Shown here piece after piece: positions 1 through 10,895 of a stretch of DNA of 33,072 nt (position 1 is the stretch's first letter; every line of letters begins with the position of its first letter). The notes beneath the pieces are model-generated. The model worked only from the letters and a program-made list of their open reading frames with translations, did not search any database and was not told the DNA's origin. The DNA is taken from positions 1 to 33,072 of the forward strand of contig NZ_ARXR01000030.1 in the NCBI RefSeq assembly GCF_015356855.1. The letters run 5' to 3'. Source of the stretch: Alloalcanivorax venustensis ISO4 (GTDB lineage: Bacteria; Pseudomonadota; Gammaproteobacteria; Pseudomonadales; Alcanivoracaceae). A program made the translations under genes and the position numbers.

Positions 1-476
1 GGCGCCGCCGGGAAGGCGCGCTGCACCGACAGCGGCGCCGGCGGGCTGTGCGGGCGTGGCACCACCGCCAGATGGCAGAGGGCGGGAAACTCCCGCCAGC
101 GGTGCCAGCGATGCAGACCGGCGAAGCTGTCCGCGCCCACCACGAACACCAGAGGGCGCGCGCCGATCAGCCGTTTGTAGTGCTTCAGAGTGGCCAGCGT
201 GTAGGACGGCCCGCTGGCGCGGCGCAGCTCCCAGTGGTCGGCGACCAGCTGTTTGTGCCCGGCGCAGGCGCGGCGCACCATGGCCAGCCGCTGCTCGCCG
301 GTGGCCAGGGGCTGGGGCCGGTGCGGCGGCACCGCGTTGGGCAACAGATGCACCGGCGCATCGCCGAGCGCCTGGGATACCGCCAGGGCGGCCCGCAGAT
401 GGGCACGGTGAATCGGGTCGAAAGTACCGCCGAACAGGATCAAAGGAAGGTCGGACGCGGTATCACGTCCGAACAT
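1..476 (-). CDS. nadD: Nicotinate-nucleotide adenylyltransferase (partial, cut by window edge)
   Basis: Transfers AMP from ATP to nicotinate mononucleotide to give deamido-NAD, a cytosolic step of NAD synthesis. Reading the minus strand from an ATG at 476 gives an open frame to position 1 that begins [20 protein letters not shown] and continues PIHRAH. The [11 protein letters not shown] segment (about residues 16-26) is the nucleotidyltransferase ATP-binding signature. Further on there is [12 protein letters not shown] and then FVVGADSF followed by LHRW, as in NadD proteins. About 158 residues are present; the C-terminus with the ISSTxIR motif lies outside the window. The start overlaps the last codons of proA by 14 bases, so the two are probably translationally coupled. 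proA-nadD adjacency is usual in gammaproteobacteria. Confidence 0.93.
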   Translation of the reverse strand, partial: MFGRDTASDLPLILFGGTFDPIHRAHLRAALAVSQALGDAPVHLLPNAVPPHRPQPLATGEQRLAMVRRACAGHKQLVADHWELRRASGPSYTLATLKHYKRLIGARPLVFVVGADSFAGLHRWHRWREFPALCHLAVVPRPHSPPAPLSVQRAFPAA

Positions 477-1719
477 GCCCGTCCCCGAGCACCACCCACT
501 TCTGGCCGGTGAGCCCTTCCAGGCCCACCGGCCCGCGGGCGTGGAGCTTGTCCGTGGAGATGCCGATCTCCGCGCCCAGGCCGTACTCGAAGCCGTCGGC
601 GAAACGGGTGGAGGCGTTGACCATCACCGAGCTGGAATCCACCTCGGCGAGAAACCGCCGCGCCAGGGTGTAGTTTTCGGTGATGATCGACTCGGTGTGC
701 CCGGAACTGTAGCGGTGGATGTGCTCCAGCGCCTCGTCCAGGCCGTCCACCAGCTTGATCGCCAGCACCGGCGCCAGGTATTCCTCGGCCCAGTCGGTTT
801 CGGTGGCTTCGCCGATGCCGTCGAGCAGCGCCCGGCTGCGCTCGCAGCCGCGCAGCTCCACGCCGGCGGCCTGATACTGGGCGGCCAGCTCCGGCAGCAC
901 CCGTTCGGCGATGCCGGCGTGCACCAGCAGCGTTTCCATGGTGTTGCAGGTGCCGTAGCGCTGGGTCTTGGCGTTGTAGGCCACCTTGATCGCCTTGCCG
1001 GCGTCCGCCTGGGCGTCGATGTAGACGTGGCAGTTGCCGTCCAGATGCTTGATCACCGGCACCCGGGCGTCGTTGCTGATGCGTTCGATCAGGCCCTTGC
1101 CACCGCGCGGCACGATCACGTCCACCCACTCGGGGTGGGTGATCAGCTCGCCCACGGCGGCGCGGTCGGTGGTCTCGATCACCTGCACGGCGGTTTCCGG
1201 CAGGCCGGCTTCGCGCAGGCCGATGCGCAGGCACTCGGCGATCGCCTGGTTGGAATCGATGGCCTCGGAGCCGCCGCGCAGAATCGCCGCGTTACCGGAT
1301 TTCAGGCACAGCGCCGCCGCGTCGATGGTGACGTTGGGGCGCGACTCGTAAATGATGCCGATCACGCCCAGCGGCACGCGCATCTTGCCCACCTGGATGC
1401 CCGAGGGCCGGTAGTTCAGGTCGGTGATGCCGCCCACCGGGTCGGCCAGGGCGATCACCTGCTCGAGCCCCTCCACCATGCCGTCGAAGCGCTCCGGGGT
1501 CAGTTCCAGGCGGTCCAGCAGCGCCGCGTCCAGGCCGCTGTCCCGGCCGCGCGCCAGATCACGCTGGTTGGCGTCGAGGATGGCGCTGCGGTGCGCGCGC
1601 AGGGCGCCGGCGATGGCGCTCAGGGCGGCGTTCTTGTCGCCGGCGGTGGCCCGGGCCATGGCCCGGGACGCGCCGCGGGCCTGTTCGCCCACGGTCGCCA
1701 TGTACTGCTGGATATCCAT
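463..1719 (-). CDS. proA: Glutamate-5-semialdehyde dehydrogenase (gamma-glutamyl phosphate reductase)
   Basis: Catalyses NADPH-dependent reduction of gamma-glutamyl phosphate to glutamate 5-semialdehyde, the second step of proline synthesis, in the cytosol. The protein shows the ALDH-type fold signatures of Pro[17 protein letters not shown], the substrate-loop segment [16 protein letters not shown] and the catalytic cysteine in [13 protein letters not shown]. The frame opens at an ATG at 1737 (424 aa), but the start at 1719 (MDIQQYM, 418 aa) matches the family N-terminus and the usual length of about 417 residues, and has a weak GAGA Shine-Dalgarno just before it; I therefore prefer 1719. No proB lies next to it. 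nadD follows with a 14-base overlap. A 7-bp hairpin containing a TATACT box lies about 45-60 bases upstream. Confidence 0.95.
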   Translation of the reverse strand: MDIQQYMATVGEQARGASRAMARATAGDKNAALSAIAGALRAHRSAILDANQRDLARGRDSGLDAALLDRLELTPERFDGMVEGLEQVIALADPVGGITDLNYRPSGIQVGKMRVPLGVIGIIYESRPNVTIDAAALCLKSGNAAILRGGSEAIDSNQAIAECLRIGLREAGLPETAVQVIETTDRAAVGELITHPEWVDVIVPRGGKGLIERISNDARVPVIKHLDGNCHVYIDAQADAGKAIKVAYNAKTQRYGTCNTMETLLVHAGIAERVLPELAAQYQAAGVELRGCERSRALLDGIGEATETDWAEEYLAPVLAIKLVDGLDEALEHIHRYSSGHTESIITENYTLARRFLAEVDSSSVMVNASTRFADGFEYGLGAEIGISTDKLHARGPVGLEGLTGQKWVVLGDGHVRT

Positions 1720-1762
1720 GTTCTCTGCGATGCCCATTGTTTGACCGGAAAAGAATCGAAAG

Positions 1763-1779
1763 GCGCCTAGTATAGGCGC
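1763..1779 (-). promoter_or_regulatory. Hairpin with embedded TATACT box between methyltransferase gene and proA
   Basis: On the minus strand, GCGCCTA and TAGGCGC form a 7-bp perfect stem with a 3-base loop. Downstream (1747-1762) the strand is fairly T-rich (CTTTCGATTCTTTT), which could make this a weak terminator for the methyltransferase gene. The same bases contain TATACT (1774-1769), a good -10 box for proA, although no clear -35 box is seen 17 bases upstream. I cannot decide between terminator, promoter or both. Confidence 0.45.
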
Positions 1780-1807
1780 TTCGCGGCCCCGGGCGAAACC
1801 AGCGCTT

Positions 1808-2662
1808 TCAGGAGACGGAAGCTTCGAGCACCCGCACCATCGGGGTGCCGCGGGTGCGTGGGATGGGCAGGGCGGTGTAGAAATCCGCCGGGTCGTGGAC
1901 GGTGAGGGCGTCGAAGCCCTGGTTCAGGAAGTGGCGCTCGGTGTCGGCGTCGGAGCGGAAGTGGAACGCCACCTGGCTGCGCGATATCGCGCCCAGCAAC
2001 CCGCCCAGGGTTTTCAGCGTGCGGTGGAAGCGCATGTTGGCGTACAGCGGGTAGTTGTCGCTCAGATACACGCCGCGCGGAAAACGACGCAGGCCGGCGG
2101 CCAGCCGGCCCCAGAACGGCGTCACGGTGTCCAGGCTGAAGTAGTTGATCAGCCCCTCGGTGATCACCGCCACCGGCCGCGCCGGGTCCAGGCCGTCGAG
2201 CAGGGCGGCGACGCTGTCCGGGCCGTCCTCGGCGAGAATGTTCACCGGCACCACGCGGTGGGTGGCGCTTAAGAAGCCCTTGGCGGCCAGCAGGCGGCGT
2301 TTGCGGTCGGCCATGTCGGGCAGGTCCGCCTCCACATAGGTGATCGACGGAAAGCGTTGCCGGAAGCGGCAGCCGCGCGGTGACAGCCCGCAGGCGATCT
2401 CCACCACCTGCAAATCCGGATGCTGCTCGATCAGCGCCTCCAGGCGCGCGTCGATCAGATGGTGGCGCTGCAGCAGGAAGGTGCGGATATTGCCGCCCAG
2501 TACCCGCTTGCCGAGCGCTTCCATGGGGCTCATGGCGCCGTACAGCAGCGCCCCCGAGCGGGTCTGGAAGAACGGCTCGGAGAGGCCGTTGCGCACCCAT
2601 ACCTGGCCGGTATAGAGCGCGGTGAAGCTGATCGACGAGGTGTCCGGGGCGTGCTTGTCCAT
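1808..2662 (-). CDS. Class I SAM-dependent O-methyltransferase, leucine carboxyl methyltransferase-like family
   Basis: A 284-residue protein of the COG3315 / LCM (Ppm1-like) type, which transfers a methyl group from S-adenosylmethionine to an oxygen acceptor; the substrate is unknown here. SAM-binding motif I is visible as [15 protein letters not shown], followed by the acidic [16 protein letters not shown] (motif II) and a [12 protein letters not shown] segment typical of this family. The frame can be extended upstream to 2884, but that part is low-complexity arginine/proline sequence lying over the end of holA. The ATG at 2662 is preceded by an AGGA Shine-Dalgarno, so it is taken as the start. 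The gene lies between holA and proA on the same strand. It is not part of the usual holA-nadD neighbourhood I know and may be an accessory insertion. No catalytic claim beyond the fold is made. Confidence 0.85.
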   Translation of the reverse strand: MDKHAPDTSSISFTALYTGQVWVRNGLSEPFFQTRSGALLYGAMSPMEALGKRVLGGNIRTFLLQRHHLIDARLEALIEQHPDLQVVEIACGLSPRGCRFRQRFPSITYVEADLPDMADRKRRLLAAKGFLSATHRVVPVNILAEDGPDSVAALLDGLDPARPVAVITEGLINYFSLDTVTPFWGRLAAGLRRFPRGVYLSDNYPLYANMRFHRTLKTLGGLLGAISRSQVAFHFRSDADTERHFLNQGFDALTVHDPADFYTALPIPRTRGTPMVRVLEASVS

Positions 2663-2754
2663 GGCGGTCCTGCCTGTGGTGGTGATCGCAACGCCGAAGG
2701 CTAGCAAAGCCGGTCGCCCGACGCCGGGGGCGAAGGGGCCAAAACAGGCGGCGG

Positions 2755-3764
2755 CTACTTTTCCAGGATCGCCGGCAGCGGTTTGCCGCACAGGCGCAGC
2801 ACCAGCCCGGCGAGAAACTGCCAGGGGTCGCCGGGCCCCATGCCTTTGACGGCCTGGTCGGCGCGGATCGCCAGCGCCTGGCACTGGTGCAGCTGGCGCG
2901 GCGGCATGCGCCCGGCCTGGGCCTGCAGAGCGCGCAGCCGCTGCGGCGGCAGGCGCGGCGGGGCGCCGCGGCGCCGCCGGTGGCGAGCGCGTCCAGGGCG
3001 CGGATTTCCCGGCCCAGGGCCCACAGCACCACCGGTGCTTCCACGCCTTCGGCGCGCAGGGTGCGCAGAATGCGCAGCGCCCGGTTGGCGTCGCCGCCGC
3101 TGGTGGCGTCGGTGAGGTCGAACGGCGTGTAGCGGCTGGAATCGCCCACCGCCTGCTGCACGGTGGCGGCGTCGACGCGGCCGTCCGTGGCCAGCAGGGC
3201 GAGCTTGTCCACTTCCTGGGCGGCGGCCAGCAGGTTGCCTTCGCTGCGCTGGATCAGCAGTTCCAGGGCGTCGTCGTCGATGGTCAACTTGAGCGCGGCG
3301 AGCCGGTCGCGCAGCCAGTGTTGCAGCTGCTTGCCTTCCACCGGCCAGATCTCCACCACCGCGCCGACCTTTTCCACCGCCTTGACCCAGGCGCTGTTCC
3401 AGTCCTTGCGGCGGTCCAGCCGCGAGCAGCGGATCAGAATCAGGGTGTCGTCGTTGGGGTGGTCGAGCAGATCGCGCAGGATCTGGCTGCCGGCTTTGTC
3501 CGGGCGCTTTTCCAGCAGCACCAGTTCCAGAATCCGGCGGCCGCCGAACAGGCTCAGGCTTTGCGATTCATTGAGCAGGGCGTTCCAGTCAATGCCGGTG
3601 TCGGCGCTGAAACGGTGGCGCTCGTCGAAGCCTTTCTGGCGGGCGGCGGCGCGCAGGGCGTCCAGGCATTCGTCCTGCTGCAGGGGCTCGTCGCCGGCCA
3701 CCAGATAGACCGGCAGCAGGTCGTTTTGCAGGTGCTTGGCGAGTTGCTCCACACGCAGGCGCAT
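2755..3764 (-). CDS. holA: DNA polymerase III delta subunit, with an apparent one-base frameshift
   Basis: HolA is the clamp-loader subunit that opens the beta sliding clamp. The first ~265 codons from the ATG at 3764 give a typical HolA N-terminus (LLPVYLVAGDEPLQQDECLD, then LFGGRRILEL, RSEGNLLAAAQEVDKLALL and FDLTDATSGGDANRALRIL). After EIRALDALATGGAAAP the frame breaks into arginine-rich nonsense. The expected C-terminus (RMPPRQLHQCQALAIRAD, then WQFLAGLVLRLCGKPLPAIL) is found in another frame ending with TAG at 2755-2757. Joining the frames near 2960-2975, where the strand reads GCGGCGCCCCGCCGCG, needs one extra base, for example a fifth C in the run of four. The joined product is about 336 residues, near the E. 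coli length of 343. The gene is normally essential, so a sequencing or assembly error in a GC-rich run is more likely than true loss. It follows lptE by 5 bases. Confidence 0.88.
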
Positions 3765-3769
3765 GGCGG

Positions 3770-4279
3770 CTAGCGGTTCCGGCTGTCGATTTTGCGGGCG
3801 GCGTTGGCCAGCTGGTTGATCAGCCGGTAGGCCACGTCCTCGTAGAGATCGTCGCGCACCAGCTCTTCCTCGTCGGAGGTGGCGGTGACGTTATCCGGTG
3901 AGTAGGCGAAGCTGCGCAGGGCGGAAATACGCCGTGGCGGGTTGAGCATCGCCTCGGTGTCGCGGTCCACCAGTTGCCAGGTGATCTCGTAGCGCAGCTC
4001 GCGCTCGGCGGCGCGGCCGCGGGCGTCCACCGCCGCGGTGCGGCTGTCCCAGCGTTCGTCGAGAATCATCACGATGTTCTGTGATTCGCCGTGGATCAGC
4101 ACGCCGCTGGGTTCCAGCTCGTCCTCCAGGGTGTAGCGAAGCCGGGCGCTGGCGCCGTCCAGGGTGATCGACTCCAGCTCCGGCGTGGAGGTCTGACCGC
4201 GCAGTTGCCAGCCGGAGCAGGCCGCCAGCAGCAGGGCGGCGGCGGTGAGCAGCAGGGCGGTTCGGGCGTGACGTATCAC
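3770..4279 (-). CDS. lptE: LPS-assembly lipoprotein LptE
   Basis: LptE is an outer-membrane lipoprotein that plugs the LptD beta-barrel and helps deliver lipopolysaccharide to the cell surface. The 169-residue protein starts with a basic, hydrophobic signal peptide ending in the lipobox LLAAC (lipidated Cys at residue 21), followed by SGWQLRG, the segment that characteristically starts mature LptE. The C-terminal part carries DDLYEDVAYRLINQLANA, also usual for the family. It lies 20 bases after leuS and 5 bases before holA on the same strand, the canonical leuS-lptE-holA operon. Confidence 0.95.
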   Translation of the reverse strand: MIRHARTALLLTAAALLLAACSGWQLRGQTSTPELESITLDGASARLRYTLEDELEPSGVLIHGESQNIVMILDERWDSRTAAVDARGRAAERELRYEITWQLVDRDTEAMLNPPRRISALRSFAYSPDNVTATSDEEELVRDDLYEDVAYRLINQLANAARKIDSRNR

Positions 4280-4299
4280 TGGCGGTCTCCGATCAATGT

Positions 4300-6804
<2,505 letters not shown>

Positions 6805-6857
6805 ATGATATCTGCAAGGGGCCTAGGATACATGAGCATAAGGCGGGCAGACAGCGG

Positions 6858-7484
6858 ATGCGCGGTATGTTGATCACCGCCGCCCTGGCACTGGTGCTGA
6901 TCGGCGCCACCCTGCCGGCGGTGGTGCGGCAGTTCTATCCGCCGTTACCGGCCAAGGAGCCCGGTGCGCGCCCGGGCGCGGTGGTGGTGCTGGGTGCCGG
7001 TCGGCAGCGCGACGGCCAGGACTACCGGCTCAACCCCACCGGCCTGCGGCGGGTCCAGGCCGGGCTGCGCGAGGCCTGGCAGCGCGACCTGCCGATCGTG
7101 TTAAGCGGCGGCGCCGAGGACCACGCCCCCGCCGACCCGGACGATTCCGAAGCGGCGATGATGGCGCAGGAAGTGCTGCGCGTCTGGCCGGAGGCCCGCA
7201 CCCACATCGAACCGAACAGCCGCAGCACCTGGGAAAACGCCCGCAACACCGCCGCCCTGCTGCGGCCTCTGGGGGTGAAGTCGGTGGTGGTGGTCACCGA
7301 CCGCGCCCATATGCCGCGCGCGATACTCTGCTTCCAGCGCCACGGGCTGCGGGTCGAGGCGGTGGCGCTGGAATCGCTGCCCAAGCCGGCCTGGGCGCCC
7401 TCTGCCGGGGCGCTGTCGCAGGTGCCGGTGATCTGGCGCGAGTGGGCCGCGCTGATCTGGTATTACTTGCGCTATTTCCGGTAG
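6858..7484 (+). CDS. YdcF-like DUF218 family protein, membrane anchored
   Basis: A 208-residue protein with one N-terminal membrane segment (MLITAALALVLIGATLPAVV) followed by a DUF218 domain. Visible family motifs are GAVVVLGAG, LNPTGLRRVQAGL, LPIVLSGG, then SEAAMMAQEVL, IEPNSRSTWENARNTAALL and VVVVTDRAHMPRA. The family includes E. coli YdcF (which binds SAM) and SanA/ElyC-type envelope proteins; the exact activity is not known. The open frame extends up to 6756 and would overlap leuS, so I chose ATG 6858, which has AAGGCGGG 11-18 bases before it; ATG 6867 is an alternative. It is transcribed divergently from leuS and convergently with the SulP gene, whose stop is only 9 bases away. It is not part of the sulfide operon. 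Confidence 0.85.
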   Translation: MRGMLITAALALVLIGATLPAVVRQFYPPLPAKEPGARPGAVVVLGAGRQRDGQDYRLNPTGLRRVQAGLREAWQRDLPIVLSGGAEDHAPADPDDSEAAMMAQEVLRVWPEARTHIEPNSRSTWENARNTAALLRPLGVKSVVVVTDRAHMPRAILCFQRHGLRVEAVALESLPKPAWAPSAGALSQVPVIWREWAALIWYYLRYFR

Positions 7485-7493
7485 CGGCACGCT

Positions 7494-9233
7494 TCAAGCG
7501 TGTGGCTTGTCGTCGGCGGCCCGTTCGCTGGTCTCGGGGTCGAGCGTTGCCAGCGCCTGGTAGTGGGTCATGAACACCTCGCCGCTGAGCTGTTCGAGAA
7601 AGTCGCTGCGTTTCAGCTGGTCCATCACCGGGCCCTTCACCTCCGACAGATGCAGGGTGACGCCGGCGTCCAGCAGGCGCCGGTTCAGGCTTTCCAGGCT
7701 GTCCAGGGCGCTGGCGTCGATGTGGTTGATCGCCGAGCAGAGCAGCACCACATGGCGGCGGCCGTCGCAATTCAGCGCCATGTCGTAGATGGCGTCCTCG
7801 GTGCGCCGGGCGTTGGCGAAGTAGAGGGACTCGTCCACCCGGATCGACAGCACCCGGGGTGAGGTGATCACCGGGTGGCGGCGCACATTGCGAAAATGCT
7901 CGGTGCCCGGCATCTGCCCCAGCTCCGCCATGTGCGGCTGGCTGGTGCGCCACAAATGCAGCGCCAGCGCCGCGCCCACCCCGGCGATCACGCCGATCTC
8001 CACCCCCGCCAGCAGCACCCCGGCCAGGGTCACCAGCATGGCGGTGAAATCCGCCTTGGAGTAGCGCCAGGCGCGCCGCAGCGCGCCCAGGTCCACCAGG
8101 GCCAGCACCGCCACGATGATGGTCGCCGCCAGGGTGGCCTTGGGCAGGTAGTAAAACCAGGGGGTGAAAAACAGCGCTGTGAGCGCGATGCCGCCGGCGG
8201 TGAATACGCCGGCCATGGGGCTGCGGGCGCCGGCATCGAAATTGACCACCGAGCGCGAGAAGCCGCCGGTAACCGGGAAACCGCCACTGACCCCGGACGC
8301 CAGATTGGCGGTACCCAGGCCGATCAGCTCGGCATTGCTGTCGATCCGTTGGCGCCGCTTGGCGGCCAGGGTCTGCGCCACCGATACCGACTCCACGAAA
8401 CCGATCAGGCTGATCAGCAGTGCCGGCAGCGCCAGCTGGCCCCACACCCCGGCGTCGAACGCCGGCAACGACAGCGCCGGCAGGCCGCCGGGGATGGCGC
8501 CGACTACCGCCACGCCCTGGCTTTGCAGGTCGCCGGCCGCCACCGCCACGGTGGTGCCGATCACCGCCAGCACCGGCCCGGCCTTGGCGAGCAGATCGGC
8601 GAGCATGGGCGGCAGCGGCGTGCGTGCCAGCAGCCGCTTCAACGGGCCGCGCGCCCACAGCAGGAAGAGCAGGGCGGCGGCGCCCACCAGCAGGGTGGGG
8701 CCGTTGACGCTGGCGGCCTCGCGGAACGCCGACAGTCCCAGTTCCCAAAGCGTGTCGCCTTGCATCGGAATGCCCAGCAGGTGCTTAAGCTGGCTGGCGG
8801 CGATCAACAGCCCGGAAGCGGTGATAAAGCCGCTGATCACCGAATGGCTGAGCAGGTTGGCGATCCAGCCCAGGCGCAGCAGGCCCATGGCGACCAGGAA
8901 GACGCCGGAGAGCAGCGCCAGTATCACCGTGGCCGCCAGGTAGGCGCCGCTGTCGCCGCCGGCCACCTGACCGGCGGCGGCCGCCGTCATCAGCGACACT
9001 ACCGCCACCGGCCCCACCGCCAGGGTGCGGCTGGAACCGAACAGGGCGTAAGCGAGCAAGGGAAGGATGCTGGCGTACAGGCCCATTTGCGCCGGCACCC
9101 CGGCGACCAGCGCATAGGCCAGGCTCTGCGGGATCAGCATCAGGGTGACGATCAGCGCCGCCAGGCCGTCGGCGGCGGCGTCGCCGGGCCGGTAGCCTTT
9201 CAGCCAGGGGGCCAGGGTCAGCCGGTAAGCCAT
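7494..9233 (-). CDS. SulP family anion transporter with C-terminal STAS domain
   Basis: Inner-membrane transporter of the SLC26/SulP family, which moves sulfate, bicarbonate or related oxyanions. The 579-residue protein begins with the family signature in its first helices (IVTLMLIPQSLAYALVAGVP, GLYASILPLLAYALFGSSRT). It continues through about a dozen hydrophobic segments including VSGGFPVTGGFSRSVVN, and ends in a cytoplasmic STAS domain from about residue 440 (VVLLCSAINHIDASALDSLE). Its start overlaps the end of the SQR-fusion gene by 16 bases, so it is translationally coupled as the third gene of a pdo-sqr-sulP operon. That context suggests the substrate is a sulfur oxyanion, for example sulfite or sulfate made by sulfide oxidation. 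The direction of transport cannot be read from the sequence. Confidence 0.93.
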   Translation of the reverse strand: MAYRLTLAPWLKGYRPGDAAADGLAALIVTLMLIPQSLAYALVAGVPAQMGLYASILPLLAYALFGSSRTLAVGPVAVVSLMTAAAAGQVAGGDSGAYLAATVILALLSGVFLVAMGLLRLGWIANLLSHSVISGFITASGLLIAASQLKHLLGIPMQGDTLWELGLSAFREAASVNGPTLLVGAAALLFLLWARGPLKRLLARTPLPPMLADLLAKAGPVLAVIGTTVAVAAGDLQSQGVAVVGAIPGGLPALSLPAFDAGVWGQLALPALLISLIGFVESVSVAQTLAAKRRQRIDSNAELIGLGTANLASGVSGGFPVTGGFSRSVVNFDAGARSPMAGVFTAGGIALTALFFTPWFYYLPKATLAATIIVAVLALVDLGALRRAWRYSKADFTAMLVTLAGVLLAGVEIGVIAGVGAALALHLWRTSQPHMAELGQMPGTEHFRNVRRHPVITSPRVLSIRVDESLYFANARRTEDAIYDMALNCDGRRHVVLLCSAINHIDASALDSLESLNRRLLDAGVTLHLSEVKGPVMDQLKRSDFLEQLSGEVFMTHYQALATLDPETSERAADDKPHA

Positions 9234-10885
9234 TCGCGACCTTTCAGCATCAAATCAAAGTAAATACGCGGCATGGCTTTCGATTTCAGCCACCAGTAGC
9301 TGCTGCGCGCCTTGGTGGGGTCCAGCGGGAAGCTGGGTTGCAGCGCCCCCTGATAACCGAACTCCGCCAGGATCACCTTGCCCTTTTCCACGGTCAGCGG
9401 GCAGGCGCCGTAGCCCTGATAGCGGCCGCTCATCGGCTTGCCGTCCAGGGTGGCGAGCAGATTGACGGCCACCACCGGCGCCTGCTTGCGCACCGCCGCG
9501 GCGGTTTTGGCGTTGCCGGTGCCGCTGGCGTCGCCGATGGCGAACACGTTTTCGAAACGGTTATGGCGCAGGGTGTCGGGATCCGCGTCCAGCCAGCCGG
9601 CGTCGTTGGCCAGGGCGCTGTCTCGCACGCAGCGCGGCGCCCGCTGCGGCGGCGTGACATGCAGCATGTCGAAGGCTTCTTCGCGCTCCTGGCGGTTGCC
9701 GTCCGCATCGGTGTCCACGAACCAGGCTTTACGGGCGCCGGCGTCCACCGCTTTCAGGGTGCTGTTGAAGTTCAGCCCCACCTGATAGCGGCGCATGTAT
9801 TCCATCAGCGGCGGCACGAAGGTTTCCACCCCGAACAGTACGCCGCCGGCGTTGTGGAACCGCACGTCGATATTGCTCAAGCGATGCTGTCTGCGCCAGT
9901 GGTCACAGGACAGATAGAGCGCCTTCTGCGGCGCGCCGGCGCATTTGATCGGCATCGGCGGTTGTGTGAACAGGGCGCGGCCCTGGCGCAGGTCGCGTAC
10001 GCACTGCCAGGTGTAGGGCGCGTATTCGAACAGGTAATTGGAGGTGACGCCGTTGCGGCCCAGCCCGTCGCGCAGACCCTCCACGCCGTCCAGATGCAGC
10101 TCCAGGCCCGGGGCGGCCACCAGCATGCGGTAGCTGACCCGGCCGCCGTCGTCCAGCACCACCTGATTCTGTTCCGGCACGAAGGCTTCCACCCGTGACT
10201 GGATCCACTTCACGCCCCGGGGCATCACCGAGGCCATCGGCCGGGCGGTGTCGGCGGGGTCGAAGGCGCCGCCGCCCACCAGGGTCCAGGCGGGCTGGTA
10301 GTAATGGGTGTCGGCGGGCTCGATCACCGCGATGCTCAGCGACGGCCGGCGTTTGAGCAGGCTGGCGGCGGCCGCCAGACCGCCGGCACCACCGCCCACC
10401 ACCAGCACGTCCCAGGTGGTGGCCGCGGAATGGCCGGGTTGCGGCTGTGCCCCGGGGCCGGCCCGCCAGCGTTGTTGCAGACGCGCTTCCTGCTTGCTCA
10501 GGTCATAGCCGGCCTGGTCGGCGGTGGCGATCAGCGTTTCCGGGTCGGTGCGCGTGCTTTCCGACAGCGCCCACAGTGAGCTGCTGCGGTTGCCGGTGCG
10601 GCAAAACGCCAGCACCGGGCCCCGCGCCTGCTGCATCAGCCCGGCGAACCCCATGACGTCGGTGTCACGGATATCGCCGGGCGTCACCGGCAGGTGGTAA
10701 TAGGCCAGCCCGGCGGCGCGGGCCGCCTGCTTCAGCGCGTCGCTGGTGGGCTGGTCGTCACCCTCACCGTCCGGGCGGTTGTTGATGACGGTGTGGAAAC
10801 CCTGCCGGGCGATGTCCTCCAGCTGGCCGGGCTGGATTTGCCCGGCCACGGCCAGGTTGGGCGATAGGCGTTTGTAGTCCGACAT
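9218..10885 (-). CDS. Fusion of DUF442 (TIGR01244-type) sulfurtransferase/phosphatase-like domain with sulfide:quinone oxidoreductase
   Basis: A 555-residue two-domain protein. Residues 1-135 are a DUF442 domain ([47 protein letters not shown]), with the reactive-loop cysteine at 95 in a C-x-T-G-x-R loop like that of phosphatases and rhodaneses. After a linker, residues 158-555 form an FAD-linked oxidoreductase of the sulfide:quinone oxidoreductase type. Visible there are the dinucleotide motif [15 protein letters not shown], the active-site segment [14 protein letters not shown] (Cys315), a second nucleotide motif [19 protein letters not shown] and the C-terminal [22 protein letters not shown] oxidises sulfide to a persulfide and reduces membrane quinone. 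The start ATG at 10885 has GAGGAG upstream. The gene lies 10 bases after the persulfide-dioxygenase-like gene and overlaps sulP. The DUF442 domain probably handles the persulfide. Confidence 0.9.
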   Translation of the reverse strand: MSDYKRLSPNLAVAGQIQPGQLEDIARQGFHTVINNRPDGEGDDQPTSDALKQAARAAGLAYYHLPVTPGDIRDTDVMGFAGLMQQARGPVLAFCRTGNRSSSLWALSESTRTDPETLIATADQAGYDLSKQEARLQQRWRAGPGAQPQPGHSAATTWDVLVVGGGAGGLAAAASLLKRRPSLSIAVIEPADTHYYQPAWTLVGGGAFDPADTARPMASVMPRGVKWIQSRVEAFVPEQNQVVLDDGGRVSYRMLVAAPGLELHLDGVEGLRDGLGRNGVTSNYLFEYAPYTWQCVRDLRQGRALFTQPPMPIKCAGAPQKALYLSCDHWRRQHRLSNIDVRFHNAGGVLFGVETFVPPLMEYMRRYQVGLNFNSTLKAVDAGARKAWFVDTDADGNRQEREEAFDMLHVTPPQRAPRCVRDSALANDAGWLDADPDTLRHNRFENVFAIGDASGTGNAKTAAAVRKQAPVVAVNLLATLDGKPMSGRYQGYGACPLTVEKGKVILAEFGYQGALQPSFPLDPTKARSSYWWLKSKAMPRIYFDLMLKGREWLTG

Positions 10886-10895
10886 CGGCTGCTCC

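Noticed and set aside
475-1770. A 431-codon plus-strand ORF opposite proA
   Set aside because: Shadow of proA; no recognisable motif and no ribosome binding site.
2960-2980. Programmed ribosomal frameshifting in holA
   Set aside because: The C/G-run lacks an A/T-type slippery heptamer with a downstream stimulatory structure of a known kind, and HolA is not known to use recoding; a sequence error is simpler.
1767-3764. A 665-residue minus-strand ORF starting as HolA
   Set aside because: Only its first ~265 residues are HolA; the rest is out-of-frame reading of the holA 3' end and of the methyltransferase gene after the frameshift.
7875-9263. A 462-codon plus-strand ORF opposite the SulP gene
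   Set aside because: It is His/Gln/Gly-rich shadow sequence with no motif; the minus strand encodes a recognisable transporter.
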